A program made the translations under genes and the position numbers. DNA of 64,000 bases from Isoetes taiwanensis (lineage: Eukaryota; Streptophyta; Lycopodiopsida; Isoetales; Isoetaceae): contig JAJEKV010000017.1 in the NCBI GenBank assembly GCA_021234155.1, forward strand, positions 5,623,901-5,687,900, written 5' to 3'. Positions 35,670-46,423 of this stretch are shown here, one piece after another (within the stretch, counting starts at the first letter, position 1; each line of letters begins with the position of its first letter). The notes beneath the pieces are model-generated. The model saw nothing but the letters and a program-made list of their open reading frames with translations. It had not been told where the DNA came from and did no database searches.

Positions 35670-36402
35670 GGCAGCATATTTTCCCCAAAATTAAGCAAAT
35701 AGAAGCTTAAACCTATTCTGATAATCAAATTTGTCATGATATATGCAGAGCTCTTCATCCATGTGATAATCATTCCTGTCATGATATGATCAATTATCAG
35801 TGGTACGAATGCCAATAAAAGGGCTGGTACAGGCCCTGCCCCAACAGAGAACAAGAAGACGTATCTAAATTGCATAAACGTAAGAAAAGTAACACAAACG
35901 AATTGACCATGGAAACTAAAACTTCCAAACTTACAATAACGTTCCCATGAGCGTCACAGATCCTTATACAGGTTTTAGCATATAGAATGCCGCTCCAGTT
36001 GCCTGCATTACCATTGCTGCCCCTGTATGTCATAGAACTTGTTAAAAAGTATTAGATAAAGTCAATCTTTATTTGCAGAAGGAAATGCAATTGTACGTAA
36101 GACAATACCATGCCACATAAACTAACAATCATCAAGAGGCATCGCCCTTGCTTGTCCATCAAATATGCAGCTAAGCAAGATCCTGAAACGAAGTTATATG
36201 GGAACAATAGACCATCTAACTTGCAGGAACAAACAAGGTAACAGATTCTTACCTCTGCTCATGTAAAACAATGTATTAGCCATATGACTGTCACTCGCTC
36301 TCAAATAACCTAGCTTTTGAATAACGTAAGCATCAACTATGCTCCGAGTAGCTGCAACATCCACGGCTATTAACAGGTTTAGAACCTCATAAGAGCGATC
36401 GG
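35670..36402 (-). pseudogene. Plastidic glucose transporter-like exons (pGlcT/SGB1 type)
   Basis: Minus-strand pieces in order: about 36402-36252 (VDVAATRSIVDAYVIQKLGY, then ASDSHMANTLFYMSR before a gtaag donor; identity less sure); about 36188-36065 (SCLAAYLMDKQGRCLLMIVS, matching the LMDKQGRK loop of plastid glucose carriers); about 36017-35935 (AMVMQATGAAFYMLKPV, then GSVTLMGTLL); about 35890-35671 (YVFLFSVGAGPVPALLL, then MTNLIIRIGLSFYLLNFG). GAGPVP followed by LLL is characteristic of the pGlcT/SGB1 branch of the major facilitator superfamily, envelope carriers that export glucose from starch breakdown. A stop follows MLKPV and the frame changes after PALLL. Only a middle-to-late portion is present, joined in the same orientation to lipoyl synthase exons. 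Confidence 0.78.
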
Positions 36403-36531
36403 TCTACTCCAATATCACTGATTTTTGCTGAGGCACAGGCCTTCAACAGATATTTCGTCTGCTACTAGCATGTCCGTTTTGTTTATTCTTCTCCATCTGC
36501 AACAACCAACAAGGATTAGCTATGGCGATCC

Positions 36532-37080
36532 CATTAGGGATTTTTTGAGATCATAAAAGGGCCTTCTAAGAACTGCTGACTAAGCTATATGAACTACCAA
36601 TCAGAAAACAGAACTGGTAATCCAGTCAGCAAAACAGTTATAACTAACTCACTGGATCACTTTTTCTAGCATAAGTGTTGATAGAAAAGTCCAAATGAGC
36701 TCTTGTTTGGTGCAATAGATAGATCTCATTGAGATCTTTCCAACCTTGGGTGGTTTGCATATCTTTTAGCCCTGTAGGATAGTAAAAAATGGTAAAAACC
36801 ATATTTTTTGGAGTTTTGACAATCATAAGTGGTTAAAATATGTGCAAAGCACCTAAGATTGAAAGATCTCAACGAGATCTATCTATTGCACTAAACGAGA
36901 GCTCATTTGGACTTTTCTATCAATAGTTATGCTAGAAAATGTGATCCAGTGAGTTAGTTATAACAGTTTTGCTGACTGGACCCGTCAGGCTCTGATTTCT
37001 GATTGGTAGTTCGTTTATCTACATTTGGCTTAGTTGGCATGTTTTGAAGGCCCTTTTTTAATCTCAAAAAAACCCTAATG
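36532..37080. mobile_element. Foldback MITE, copy 1
   Basis: The ends are inverted: CATTAGGGATTTTTTGAGAT at the left, and the right end (to 37080) reads inward CATTAGGGTTTTTTTGAGAT, followed on both sides by a matching AAAAGGGCCTTC block. Most of the interior also folds: 36655-36740 is the inverted partner of about 36861-36947. A second copy is at 58203-59321, so the limits are set by two independent copies. No obvious target duplication is seen. It has no coding capacity and the superfamily is uncertain. This copy keeps an uninterrupted gactaagctatatgaactac site. Confidence 0.88.
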
Positions 37081-37680
37081 TGACCTAATCGTTTCAGGCA
37101 AAACGAAATGTGATAGTGCCATATTCGGCATTTGACTAGTATTTCGTGGCTTTTGTGCAGCATTCTTTGGCATTGTTGATAGATCTGACATCTGCCATTC
37201 AGGCATAGCTCCAAATTGTTGTATCAACATCAACAGCCACGAAATAAAGCATTCAGCTTCTCAAATCATTATAATAGGGCCTCCGTTCATAACCAAACTC
37301 TATAACATAGTTTTATGGGCAAGGAAACAGGACAAAAAAAAACTCAAAAGATTACCTCCGGAACACCAAATCCCTTAAACATATATCTGGCAGCAAGCTT
37401 CGGATTCCCAGCCCTCAAAACGTATTCTAACCCCTTACCTGACCCAAGAAAACCCTCCTGGAACCGTGGAAATCCATACATCCTGGGCGCCAAAATGTAT
37501 GAGCGACCGCAGGTATACGTACTTTTTTTTTCAAAAAAATCCCGTCTCCGTCCACGCACATGTATTCTACGAAATACATGTGTGAACCCCCCACTATACC
37601 AATGTTCCTGATACACGTAGTCTCTCCAATATTCATCAACCACCATCTGCAGTCTACAAATACTTTCTCCCATATGAGCA
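37081..37680. other. Unrecognised, partly coding-like
   Basis: On the minus strand a 109-codon frame (37673-37344) includes YILAPRMYGFPRFQEGFLGS and KLAARYMFKGFGVPEVIF. It has a coding feel but no family I recognise, and it could be another captured fragment. The plus-strand frame over it is probably a shadow. Confidence 0.25.
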
Positions 37681-37689
37681 ATACCTAGA

Positions 37690-38327
37690 TCTTGCGTTCA
37701 CTGTGGCACCACAAACTAAAGTGCAGTAAAAGCACTTCTATTTCTCATTTTCCACTTTAGACAAGCTCAAACAACAGATGAGAAGTCTTTAAAGGTTACT
37801 TCACTCAAAGTTATATGTGCCTATGTTTGGAAAGCCCTTTCTCAAAGCCAGGAAAGCCAACAGAACTAGCGAGACCAGCTTCTACACAGTCATAGACATG
37901 AGGAAAAGGATCAATCCTCCCCTTGAGGAAGGTTATTTTGGCAATGTGATTACTGTTGTAGGTGCAATTACAAAAACAGGCAATCTTCTAAAAAATGGAC
38001 TTTCTTATGCTGTGAAGCTTTTGGAAGAATCTGTAAAGTTGGCCACAGTGGCAGATGTGAAATGAAAATCAAGGAAATCTGATTCTTGTGGCTTCCAATT
38101 TAGAACTGCAGCACTGGTTTGAGACCTTGAGTTCTCCTAATTTTGCAGTGTATGAGATGGAGTTTGGTTGGGGCAAACCTGTTGCAGTAAGACCAGGCAC
38201 TGTTGGCTATAAAGGCGTCCTGACATTCTTCAGATGTGAAGCTGGAATAGATGTGCTTGTGTCAGGCACTGATAACGAACTAGCTGCACTTAGTGATGGT
38301 ATGCACACTCCAAGTGTGGAAGTATAG
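37690..38327 (+). pseudogene. BAHD acyltransferase, C-terminal part (split, part 2)
   Basis: Reading through frame changes: HFYFSFSTLDKLKQQM; KVTSLKVICAYVWKALSQ; then SETSFYTVIDMRKRINPPLE with EGYFGNVI (the conserved mid-domain NPP...GYFGN region); LSYAVKLLEESVKLATVADV; and FAVYEMEFGWGKPVAVRPG, then a FFRCEAGIDVLVSG end. FGWGKP is the BAHD structural DFGWG motif (here EFGWG). Stops fall after MRSL, after ESQQN and after VADVK (38063), with at least two frameshifts. It is collinear with, and complementary to, the N-terminal part at 32.3-32.9 kb, with no overlap, so the two were probably one gene. Confidence 0.85.
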
Positions 38328-39706
38328 TATAGCATATGATGTACTTGTATAGCATGTTCTCAAGATATGAGATTAATTATGATAGATTGTATAATATCAA
38401 GATAGATAGATAGATCGTATTAGTATTCTCTTGCTTATACATCAGCAAAGTGGCCAGACTATCTTCTCAAAACATATCTATTGCATGCCAATATGCATAC
38501 ACTCTTATTTGCTAACATAATACCTTTTTAGAATTCTAATGAGGCTTAGCAATTCATATGTACTATAAATGGCATAACTACACTTTCAACTAGTTTTTAT
38601 GCATCACATCCACAACTTCTATATAATCAAAACATCAAAACTAGATGTTGAAAGAGCAGTGATTTTGATGCCATCAAAAACATCACAAACCAAAGATTAA
38701 AGAAGCCAGATAATACCTCCAGATATGAAATAAGAGGTCCTCTTTAAAAAAAATTGAAGAGGATTTGAATCCTTCGTCCTTGCAGATTAATCACTGTTGT
38801 CACAATGCAAAATGGCAAGTTAAACCTAAATAGATGCATTAAGAATGGACCCCGATCAGTCGATTTATGTTGGATACTTTCTGCTTGCCTAATAGCAAAG
38901 CTTTATTCCGTATCATTGTACTCAATTCTGAAATTCGTTAGGTTGCCAAACTCTTGGCTGCATTTTGGAAGATAAAGGTACTTCATCTGGCTACAAAGAA
39001 TTTTGTTCCCAAATGTTCAGGGTTATGGATTTACAGTTAATCATGACTTTGAACTATGATTTAAGCCACTTCACCCTCCGGCCATGGAGGGCAACCCTCC
39101 GTGCACATCATCTTGTTTTCTTATAACAACCAATTCAATTGTTTTAAGGATATGGTATATGGTTTTAAGAATTGTTATTCTTACATCCATATCAAATCCC
39201 CCTGGAACCCCCTGTTATTGTGCTACACATTTTTTTCAAATAATGAAAAGCAAACGTAAATGACTCATTGAATGGCACTAATGAGAAAAGAATATAAAAG
39301 ACAGCATAGTCTGTATATATCTCAAGATAACGTCGTTTGGAAATTGTCTAGAGCAACTAATTAGCTCATTTTTCCACAATGTAATAACTTGTCAATGTTA
39401 AAATTGAATAGGTAAAGGGCCCTCTGTTAAAATTGAATAACTAGAGCAACTAATAATCTCATGTTCATTAATATTAAATTTGTGCCCAATTAAAAAAATT
39501 CCAACATCAAATGTGCTTGCAATGATTTATTACAAACAATATACATTCTATAACTCCTTACCCAAAGGCATCTACCTACTTTTGAAATTCTAGTGAGTAG
39601 ATTTCAAAGCATTCTCTAAGGACAAAATAGCAGCAATGATTTGATTGCTTTAAGTTTTAGGGACGATAGCCTTCTCGTGTCTTCGGCTTTAAAATCAATT
39701 ATATAA
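38328..39706. other. AT-rich intergenic DNA
   Basis: Contains a short (GATA)n run at about 38400-38415 and a partial copy of the 430-bp repeat family at about 39120-39230 (caattcaattgttttaagg, then ggaaccccctgttattgtgc), preceded by ggagggcaaccctcc at about 39086. No gene. Confidence 0.45.
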
Positions 39707-39992
39707 TCTTCTATCTATCTATAGTAATAAAGGAGTTTTAGGATAATCTGTGTGCAAAATCTCGGGCGTTAGAATTTTTTTAGGGTTTTTTTTTGTCGTT
39801 GATTTGCATTCACGTTAGAGAAACCGTTTCGGGTGTTTTTTTCATGAAACGGGTGCAGAATGCTCTAGATACCACCGTGAAGAATTTTGCTATTCGACAC
39901 CATTCAATGAAGCGGGCAGCAGAGTAGCAGATCAAGCTGAGCCTTCCCTTCCAGAGCAGGTACTTTTCTCGATCAACCAGTTATATATAAAC

Positions 39993-40116
39993 ATGGCAAA
40001 TCCAAAAGTTTTCTTTGACGTCGCAATTGGAGGATCTAAAGCAGGCCGAGTTGTGATGGAACTGTATGCAGATACCACGCCACGAACTGCAGAGAATTTC
40101 AGGGCACTTTGCATGT
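39993..40116 (+). pseudogene. Cyclophilin first exon (captured fragment)
   Basis: [20 protein letters not shown], then [20 protein letters not shown]: the exact N-terminus of a plant cytosolic cyclophilin A-type peptidyl-prolyl isomerase. After RALC the family continues TGEKG, but here the frame runs into unrelated DNA with only a degenerate donor. The catalytic core (FHRVIPGFMCQGG) is not found downstream. The 5' leader-like sequence upstream (about 39900-39992) may have been captured with it. About 41 of about 172 residues are present. Confidence 0.85.
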
Positions 40117-40953
40117 GCGCACTTTTAGCCGTTGATTTTTTTGTTTTATTTTGGTTCCTTGGATTTACAGTTTTGTTTCGCAGGCAGTGTGGAATAGGAT
40201 TCCACTCAAACCTAACCTGAAGACGATCTCTCCTTTTCATTCTGGTGCAGGCATTTGTGGGTCGCCTTCTAAATTTGTCGTGGGCGTTGATCTGGCACAT
40301 ATTGCCATAAGATAAGTCAAGGTAACTTTTTTTGCTTGCTTTCATTCTTCTAAAGTTACGAATTTTACTAGATATTTTTTCTTGATTCCTTGCATGAAAT
40401 GGGAGGCAGTTCCTTGCCAGTCCCGAATGTTGGATTGACATGGAGTTTTTTTAGGCCAATTACTAATGCTGGACGGGAATGGATTCTACAAACAAAAGAA
40501 AAGGAAAAAGGGACGATGTTGGTGAAAGGTTAGTCCGGCATCCTGTTAGGCAATGAAGGCTTGATCCTTTCCCTCATTTTTGCCTCTGTTATTTTGTTCT
40601 TTACATTTGAATTTATGTTTGAAGATGCGGCTTGTGATTGCTAAAACTTTATGTTTTGTTTGGAAGGAGGCTTGATATTAGTTGAAGCGGGTTCCAGGGA
40701 AATCTAGCACTTCTTGATCTTTCCTCTCCCTTGGAAGGCCTACAGGCAAGCCAAAATATTTCTTTGCATCCAGTCACGAGCAGCAAGGTATGTAGCCTTA
40801 TTTTCCGTAATGTTTATTCTCTTCATTTGTCATGTATCTCTCATCATTTCTAACATCGAATTTCTCTTAAGTGAATGCTTTTGTTGAGTCAAAATTTCAT
40901 TACCGACCATGGATAGGAAATCATTTGAATTCTTTTAATCTGGCTATGGACCT
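40117..40953. other. Helitron interior, unidentified
   Basis: No gene is recognised. There are a few splice-site-like pyrimidine tracts with AG (for example near 40180 and 40250), consistent with captured intronic DNA. Confidence 0.35.
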
Positions 40954-41564
40954 TGTTGATTGTTTGGTAAGCTTATAGTTGATAATAGATTAACCTCTGC
41001 TCATATGGATCCCAGTTACAAATGTATGATTGGTAAAACCTAGGGTGCATCAACATTTGTTCAATATCTTCAAGTAAATTATTAAAGTTTATGATTATTC
41101 TCGGGCAATGGTTGGAAAAGCCGTTTTGAGCTAACAGGCATGTGGGATATTGAGACGACTGGAGAAATCCAAGATTAGCAGTTGAGCTGGACTCTATCCG
41201 ATCCTAAACCGTCGGAGTTGTAGTATAGAAAGTGTGAAGGCAGACATTCTTGATGATTCGAGCACAGGATTGATGTGAAGATGCCGGATTGAAGCTCGAG
41301 ATAAATAGTCAAAGCTGCTACAGTGATATGGTCAATACCATATCTACAGTAATTTTCTAATGGTTAATGATTAATTTTAAGACATTGTCTCTTTGATTGA
41401 AGGACTTGATTAAATCATTGAAAACTTGGGATTAGTGACCACTCTTTGGCTCCCAAGGTTTTAATCATTGTACTTGCAAAGTATTCCATTCAATCTAAAG
41501 GTTTGTAGACTTGTTTGCTAGGCATAAATTGCAAGGTTGCAAATTGTAGCTTGGAAATCTATCA
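40954..41564 (+). repeat. Copia 5' LTR
   Basis: TGTTGATTGTTTGG...CTATCA, 611 bp, essentially identical to the 3' LTR. Confidence 0.96.
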
Positions 41565-41584
41565 GTGGTATCAGAGCTATAGTT

Positions 41585-44500
41585 ATGTCTAGCAGGTTTG
41601 GAGCTAGCTTATTAAATCAAATAGAGGTCTACAAGGGTGGACCTGGGTTCCAAGTATGGAAGGATGCTATGATTCACCTCTTGGAGGTGGAAGATTTATG
41701 GGAGCTGGTAGATCCTACCAGTACTGTGGCTGTAAGCACTGGAGGCTTGGTCAGAACTGGCTCAGCAGCATCTGTAGCTGAAGGAGCAGGACAAACCTCA
41801 GGGGAAGCTGGTACAGCAGGGGGTACAGCAGGTCAAAGCACTGCTACAGCAGGGCAAAGCACTCGTGCTGGAGCATTGACTGCAGGAAAGACTATTCAAG
41901 CCAAACTCAAGGAAGCACAAGGAATTATTTCCTGCAAGGTTAGTCCTACTATTAGATTGAAACTCAGATCTCTTAGTCCAAAGGACATGTGGAAGTTTTT
42001 ATTAAGTCATTATGAAGAAAAAACCTCATCTCCGTTGGACTTGCTAGAAAATGAGTTGAGAAATCTAAAATTAAGGGAAGATGAGGATGTGACTGAATAT
42101 TTTAATAAATTTGATAACATGATAGCAGACTTAGCAGGAGCAGGCACAATTATTTCTGAAAGGAGTCAGGTTCTCCAGATCTCGAGAGCTATTAGTGAGA
42201 ATGAAAACTTATCCCTGTTTGTTAGAAATACATGTAGATCAAAGGAGGAGGCTGAAAATCTTTTAAGAACTGAATGGGAACAGAAAAAGATTCTTAGACA
42301 AAGTGAAAGTCCTGAAATTCTGCTGGTCAAGAAAAAAGGAAATGTTACATGTTATTACTGCCATGAACAGGGTCACTATAAGAGTGAATGCCCAAAACTT
42401 AAAAAAGAAAAGGAATTTAATTGCTTCACCTGTGGAGGAAGGGGACACATGGCAGCAAAATGTCCTACTCCAAAGAACTTTGGAAAAGGGAAAGAAAGAG
42501 GAGGAAGCTCTGGCAGGGGTCGAGGCAGAAATATTGAGAAAACCTATGTAGCTCAAGAAGTTGTTGAGAAGAGCAAAGATGATTCAGATAATGATGAAGA
42601 GGTAACTAAAAGTTTTGCTATTATTCATGAAAATTATGGTGCTGACAAGACTGATCTTCTTGTAGTTGATTCTGGAGCTGAAAGATCAGTTGTAAAATCA
42701 GCTGAGGTGCTTAAAAATTTTTCTAAGGCGAGCTCTAGAAAAATTCAAGTTGGCAATGGAGATCTAACTGAAATTCAAGGCAAAGGCTTGCTACAACTTG
42801 AAGATTTGGATGGGAATATTGTAAATATTGAAGATGTTCTTTGTGTGCCAGTAATCATTAAAAATCTGATTTCTGTAAGTCAGCTTGTTGACTTAGGCTA
42901 TCGAGTCAATTTTGACTCAAAAGAGTGTAATGTGTTCTTGAATGAAAAATTAAAGTTTCGAGCAAAAAGAGTTGGCAATCTTTTCCAGATGAATAGACTT
43001 GTACCAACTAATATAAATCTTGTTCAAGAAGTAGACATGGAATTGTGGCACAACAGATTGGCACATTCTCATTTTAATAATCTAAGAACACTACAAAAGC
43101 TTGGCTTCATAAATTGTAAAGATGGAAAAAAAGAGGATCCAATATGTGAAGGTTGTGCTATTGGAAAGCTAAATAGATTACCCTTTAGGAAAAGGGAATC
43201 AAAAGCAAGTCAAGTGCTAGAACTAATTCATACAGATCTCTGTGGCCCCCTGAATGTAAGAAGCAAAAATAATCATAGGTACTTCATCACTTTCATTGAT
43301 GATTATAGTAGAAAATGCAAAGTCTACTGTTTAACAAGGAAATCTCAAGCATTGCAAGCATTCAAGCAGTTTGTTGCAGAAATGGAAAGAGAAACTGGGA
43401 AGAGAGTTAAATGCTTGAGGTCTGATAGAGGAGGAGAATATCTATCTACAAAATTCAGAACTTTTTGTATTGATCATGGCATAAAAAGGCAGTTGACATG
43501 CAGATATAGTCCTCAGCAGAATGGAGTGGCTGAGAGACGAAACAGAACATTGATGGATGCAGTAAGGGCAATGATAAAACATAGTGGACTACCAAGAAAC
43601 TTATGGGAAGAAGCCCTAAGAACTGCTGTTCGAATACACAATATGCTACCTTCAGCAAGTCTCAAAGGGAACATACCAAATATGCTTTGGAATCCTCATG
43701 AAAGGTTAGGTTTTGACTTCTTTAAATCATATGGCTGTTTGTGTTTTGTTCATAAGCCAGCAGAACTAAGGCAAAAATTAGATGACAAAGCAGAAGTTGG
43801 ATTTCTTGTTGGCTATGACTCTGAGTCTAAAGGGTACAGGGTTCTAATTCCAGAAAGGCAAACCATTGTTGTAAGTAGGGATGTTCTTTTCAATGAAGAA
43901 ATTATCTACAAGGATAGACATAAACAGGGGAGTGAGATAGAAAAACAAGCTCCAATATTAAACAAAATTGTACCAGACTTGGATGATGATAACAATGAAG
44001 AGCATGTAAGTGAGGCTGTACCTACAAATACAGATGACATTGAAAATACAAAGCAAGTAGATGAACCAGTACTGCCAGATGCAGACAATGTTCCTGCTAG
44101 AAGGAGAAAAACTCAAGCAGAAAGACTGGTTGAGGAAGCTAAACTAGAGGAAATACCATATGGCAGAAATGAACAAGGAAGAAGCAGAAGAATTGAAAAA
44201 CAAAAAGAATCTGATTTTGAGATGATAATGGCAATTCTTGAAGATGAGCAGATTCCTTCAAGTATTGATGAGGTCAATGAAAGTTTGGATAAAGACAAAT
44301 GGCTAGATGCTATGAAGGATGAATTAAAGTCCTTTGAAGAGACTGAAACATATGATCTAGTCACATTGAACACAGATTTAAATGTTATTGGAAGCAAGTG
44401 GGTTTTTAGAATTAAACAAAATTCTGATGGCACAAAAAAATACAAAGCGAGACTTGTTGCACAGGGATTTACTCAAAAGAAAGGCAAAGATTATGATGAA

Positions 44501-45799
44501 ACATATTCTCCAATTGTCAAAAATACTAGTATTCGAGTTCTTTTGGCAATGGCAAATGCATTAAGCTTAGAATTACATCATATGGATGTGAAAACTGCTT
44601 TCTTGAATGCAACACTTGAGGAGGAGGCTTATATGAAACAAGCTCCAGGATTTGAAGTTGGTAAAAATATGGTATGGAAATTAAAGAAAGCTGTGTATGG
44701 ATTAAAACAATCCCCAAGAGAATGGTATTTGTGTATGAATCAATTTCTGATTGAACATGGCTTTGAAAAGTTGAAGAATGATGGCAACCTATACAGATTT
44801 CAAGTTGAAGAAGATTTTTGCATCATTGCACTTTATGTGGATGACTGCATTATGGTTGCAAACTCCTTAAATATTCTCAATAAATGCAAAAAAATATTAA
44901 AAGCTCGGTTTCAGATGACAGACCTAGGGGAATTAACTAAATTCCTAGGGATAAATGTGATCAGAAATAGGAAAGAGAAGCTCTTGAAATTAAATCAATG
45001 CATGCATGTTGAGAATATGCTGAAAAGGTTCAGCATGGAAAATGCAAATCCTGTTAAAATTCCTATGTTACCAGGACATAGACTAACTGACAATCAGGCT
45101 CAAACTGAAGAAGAGATTGCTGCCATGGAAATGGTACCTTATAGAGCTCTTGTTGGATGTCTGCTATATTTGGCCAATAGTACAAGGCCAGATATAGCAT
45201 ATGCAGTAAATATCATAAGTAGAAGATGTCATAATCCCACAAAAGAACATTGGGAAGCAGGCAAAAGAATTTTAAGGTATTTGAAGGGTACTAAAAATCA
45301 GGGTATTTGCTATTCCACTGAAAATTTAAAATTGCTGGCATATAGTGATGCTGACTGGGGTGGAGATTTGGAATGCAGAAAATCTACCTCTGGCTATGCA
45401 ATATTCTTAGGAGGTGGGGTTATAAATTGGAAGTGTAAAAAACAATCAGCTATAGCAATGAGTTCTGCTGAAGCTGAGTATGCAGCAGCCTCCTTAGTGG
45501 CCAAAGAAATTACCTGGTTAAGAAGACTAATGGAAGAACTAAATTGTTTGCAACTTGAAGCCACTGAGATTATGACAGATAGTCAAAGTTGCATTGCCAT
45601 AGTTAAGAATCCAGTTGAGCATGAAAGAACTAAACATATCGAGCTAAACATTCATTTCATCAGGGATTTAGCAAGCAAGGGATATATTCAAATGAGGTAT
45701 GTTGGAACTGATCAACAAATTGCTGATATTTTTACTAAGGCTCTTGCAGAAAACAAGTTCAACCAGTTCAAAACAAATCTCAACATTATCAACTTATAA
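41585..45799 (+). CDS. Copia gag-pol polyprotein
   Basis: One frame of about 1404 residues from the ATG at 41585 (the first ATG after the primer site). Order: gag/UBN2-like domain; two CCHC knuckles (CYYCHEQGHYKSEC, CFTCGGRGHMAAKC); protease with VVDSGAERSVV; pre-integrase zinc domain (LWHNRLAHSHFNNLRTL, CEGCAIGK); integrase with HTDLCGPL, DDYSRK and RSDRGGEYLS; RT with a YVDD box; RNase H with AYSDADWGGDLECRKSTSGY and SSAEAEYAAA. This protease-integrase-RT-RNase H order defines Ty1/copia. Product lengths and motifs are as expected for the family. Confidence 0.95.
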   Translation: MSSRFGASLLNQIEVYKGGPGFQVWKDAMIHLLEVEDLWELVDPTSTVAVSTGGLVRTGSAASVAEGAGQTSGEAGTAGGTAGQSTATAGQSTRAGALTAGKTIQAKLKEAQGIISCKVSPTIRLKLRSLSPKDMWKFLLSHYEEKTSSPLDLLENELRNLKLREDEDVTEYFNKFDNMIADLAGAGTIISERSQVLQISRAISENENLSLFVRNTCRSKEEAENLLRTEWEQKKILRQSESPEILLVKKKGNVTCYYCHEQGHYKSECPKLKKEKEFNCFTCGGRGHMAAKCPTPKNFGKGKERGGSSGRGRGRNIEKTYVAQEVVEKSKDDSDNDEEVTKSFAIIHENYGADKTDLLVVDSGAERSVVKSAEVLKNFSKASSRKIQVGNGDLTEIQGKGLLQLEDLDGNIVNIEDVLCVPVIIKNLISVSQLVDLGYRVNFDSKECNVFLNEKLKFRAKRVGNLFQMNRLVPTNINLVQEVDMELWHNRLAHSHFNNLRTLQKLGFINCKDGKKEDPICEGCAIGKLNRLPFRKRESKASQVLELIHTDLCGPLNVRSKNNHRYFITFIDDYSRKCKVYCLTRKSQALQAFKQFVAEMERETGKRVKCLRSDRGGEYLSTKFRTFCIDHGIKRQLTCRYSPQQNGVAERRNRTLMDAVRAMIKHSGLPRNLWEEALRTAVRIHNMLPSASLKGNIPNMLWNPHERLGFDFFKSYGCLCFVHKPAELRQKLDDKAEVGFLVGYDSESKGYRVLIPERQTIVVSRDVLFNEEIIYKDRHKQGSEIEKQAPILNKIVPDLDDDNNEEHVSEAVPTNTDDIENTKQVDEPVLPDADNVPARRRKTQAERLVEEAKLEEIPYGRNEQGRSRRIEKQKESDFEMIMAILEDEQIPSSIDEVNESLDKDKWLDAMKDELKSFEETETYDLVTLNTDLNVIGSKWVFRIKQNSDGTKKYKARLVAQGFTQKKGKDYDETYSPIVKNTSIRVLLAMANALSLELHHMDVKTAFLNATLEEEAYMKQAPGFEVGKNMVWKLKKAVYGLKQSPREWYLCMNQFLIEHGFEKLKNDGNLYRFQVEEDFCIIALYVDDCIMVANSLNILNKCKKILKARFQMTDLGELTKFLGINVIRNRKEKLLKLNQCMHVENMLKRFSMENANPVKIPMLPGHRLTDNQAQTEEEIAAMEMVPYRALVGCLLYLANSTRPDIAYAVNIISRRCHNPTKEHWEAGKRILRYLKGTKNQGICYSTENLKLLAYSDADWGGDLECRKSTSGYAIFLGGGVINWKCKKQSAIAMSSAEAEYAAASLVAKEITWLRRLMEELNCLQLEATEIMTDSQSCIAIVKNPVEHERTKHIELNIHFIRDLASKGYIQMRYVGTDQQIADIFTKALAENKFNQFKTNLNIINL

Positions 45800-45812
45800 G
45801 CTGAAGGAGGAG

Positions 45813-46423
45813 TGTTGATTGTTTGGTAAGCTTATAGTTGATAATAGATTAACCTCTGCTCATATGGATCCCAGTTACAAATGTATGATTGGTAAAACCT
45901 AGGGTGCATCAACATTTGTTCAATATCTTCAAGTAAATTATTAAAGTTTATGATTATTCTCGGGCAATGGTTGGAAAAGCCGTTTTGAGCTAACAGGCAT
46001 GTGGGATATTGAGACGACTGGAGAAATCCAAGATTAGCAGTTGAGCTGGACTCTATCCGATCCTAAACCGTCGGAGTTGTAGTATAGAAAGTGTGAAGGC
46101 AGACATTCTTGATGATTCAAGCACAGGATTGATGTGAAGATGCCGGATTGAAGCTCGAGATAAATAGTCAAAGCTGCTACAGTGATATGGTCAATACCAT
46201 ATCTACAGTAATTTTCTAATGGTTAATGATTAATTTTAAGACATTGTCTCTTTGATTGAAGGACTTGATTAAATCATTGAAAACTTGGGATTAGTGACCA
46301 CTCTTTGGCTCCCAAGGTTTTAATCATTGTACTTGCAAAGTATTCCATTCAATCTAAAGGTTTGTAGACTTGTTTGCTAGGCATAAATTGCAAGGTTGCA
46401 AATTGTAGCTTGGAAATCTATCA
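45813..46423 (+). repeat. Copia 3' LTR
   Basis: 611 bp. It differs from the 5' LTR at one position that I could find. Confidence 0.96.

Larger units (their letters stand above)
40954..46423 (+). mobile_element. Young, whole-looking Ty1/copia element
   Basis: Two LTRs of 611 bp (40954-41564 and 45813-46423) begin TGTTGA and end CTATCA. I see one mismatch between them, so the insertion is very recent. The flanking 5-bp duplication is GACCT on both sides. A primer site TGGTATCAGAGC (initiator tRNA-Met type) follows the 5' LTR, and a purine-rich ctgaaggaggag precedes the 3' LTR. One long open frame fills the interior. It sits inside the Helitron. It looks whole, with no break that I noticed. Confidence 0.96.

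Noticed and set aside
38395-38420. Minus-strand Helitron 5' end (TCTATCTATCTATC)
   Set aside because: It is a simple (GATA)n run with no hairpin + CTAG partner on the correct side, so it does not delimit the gene mosaic.
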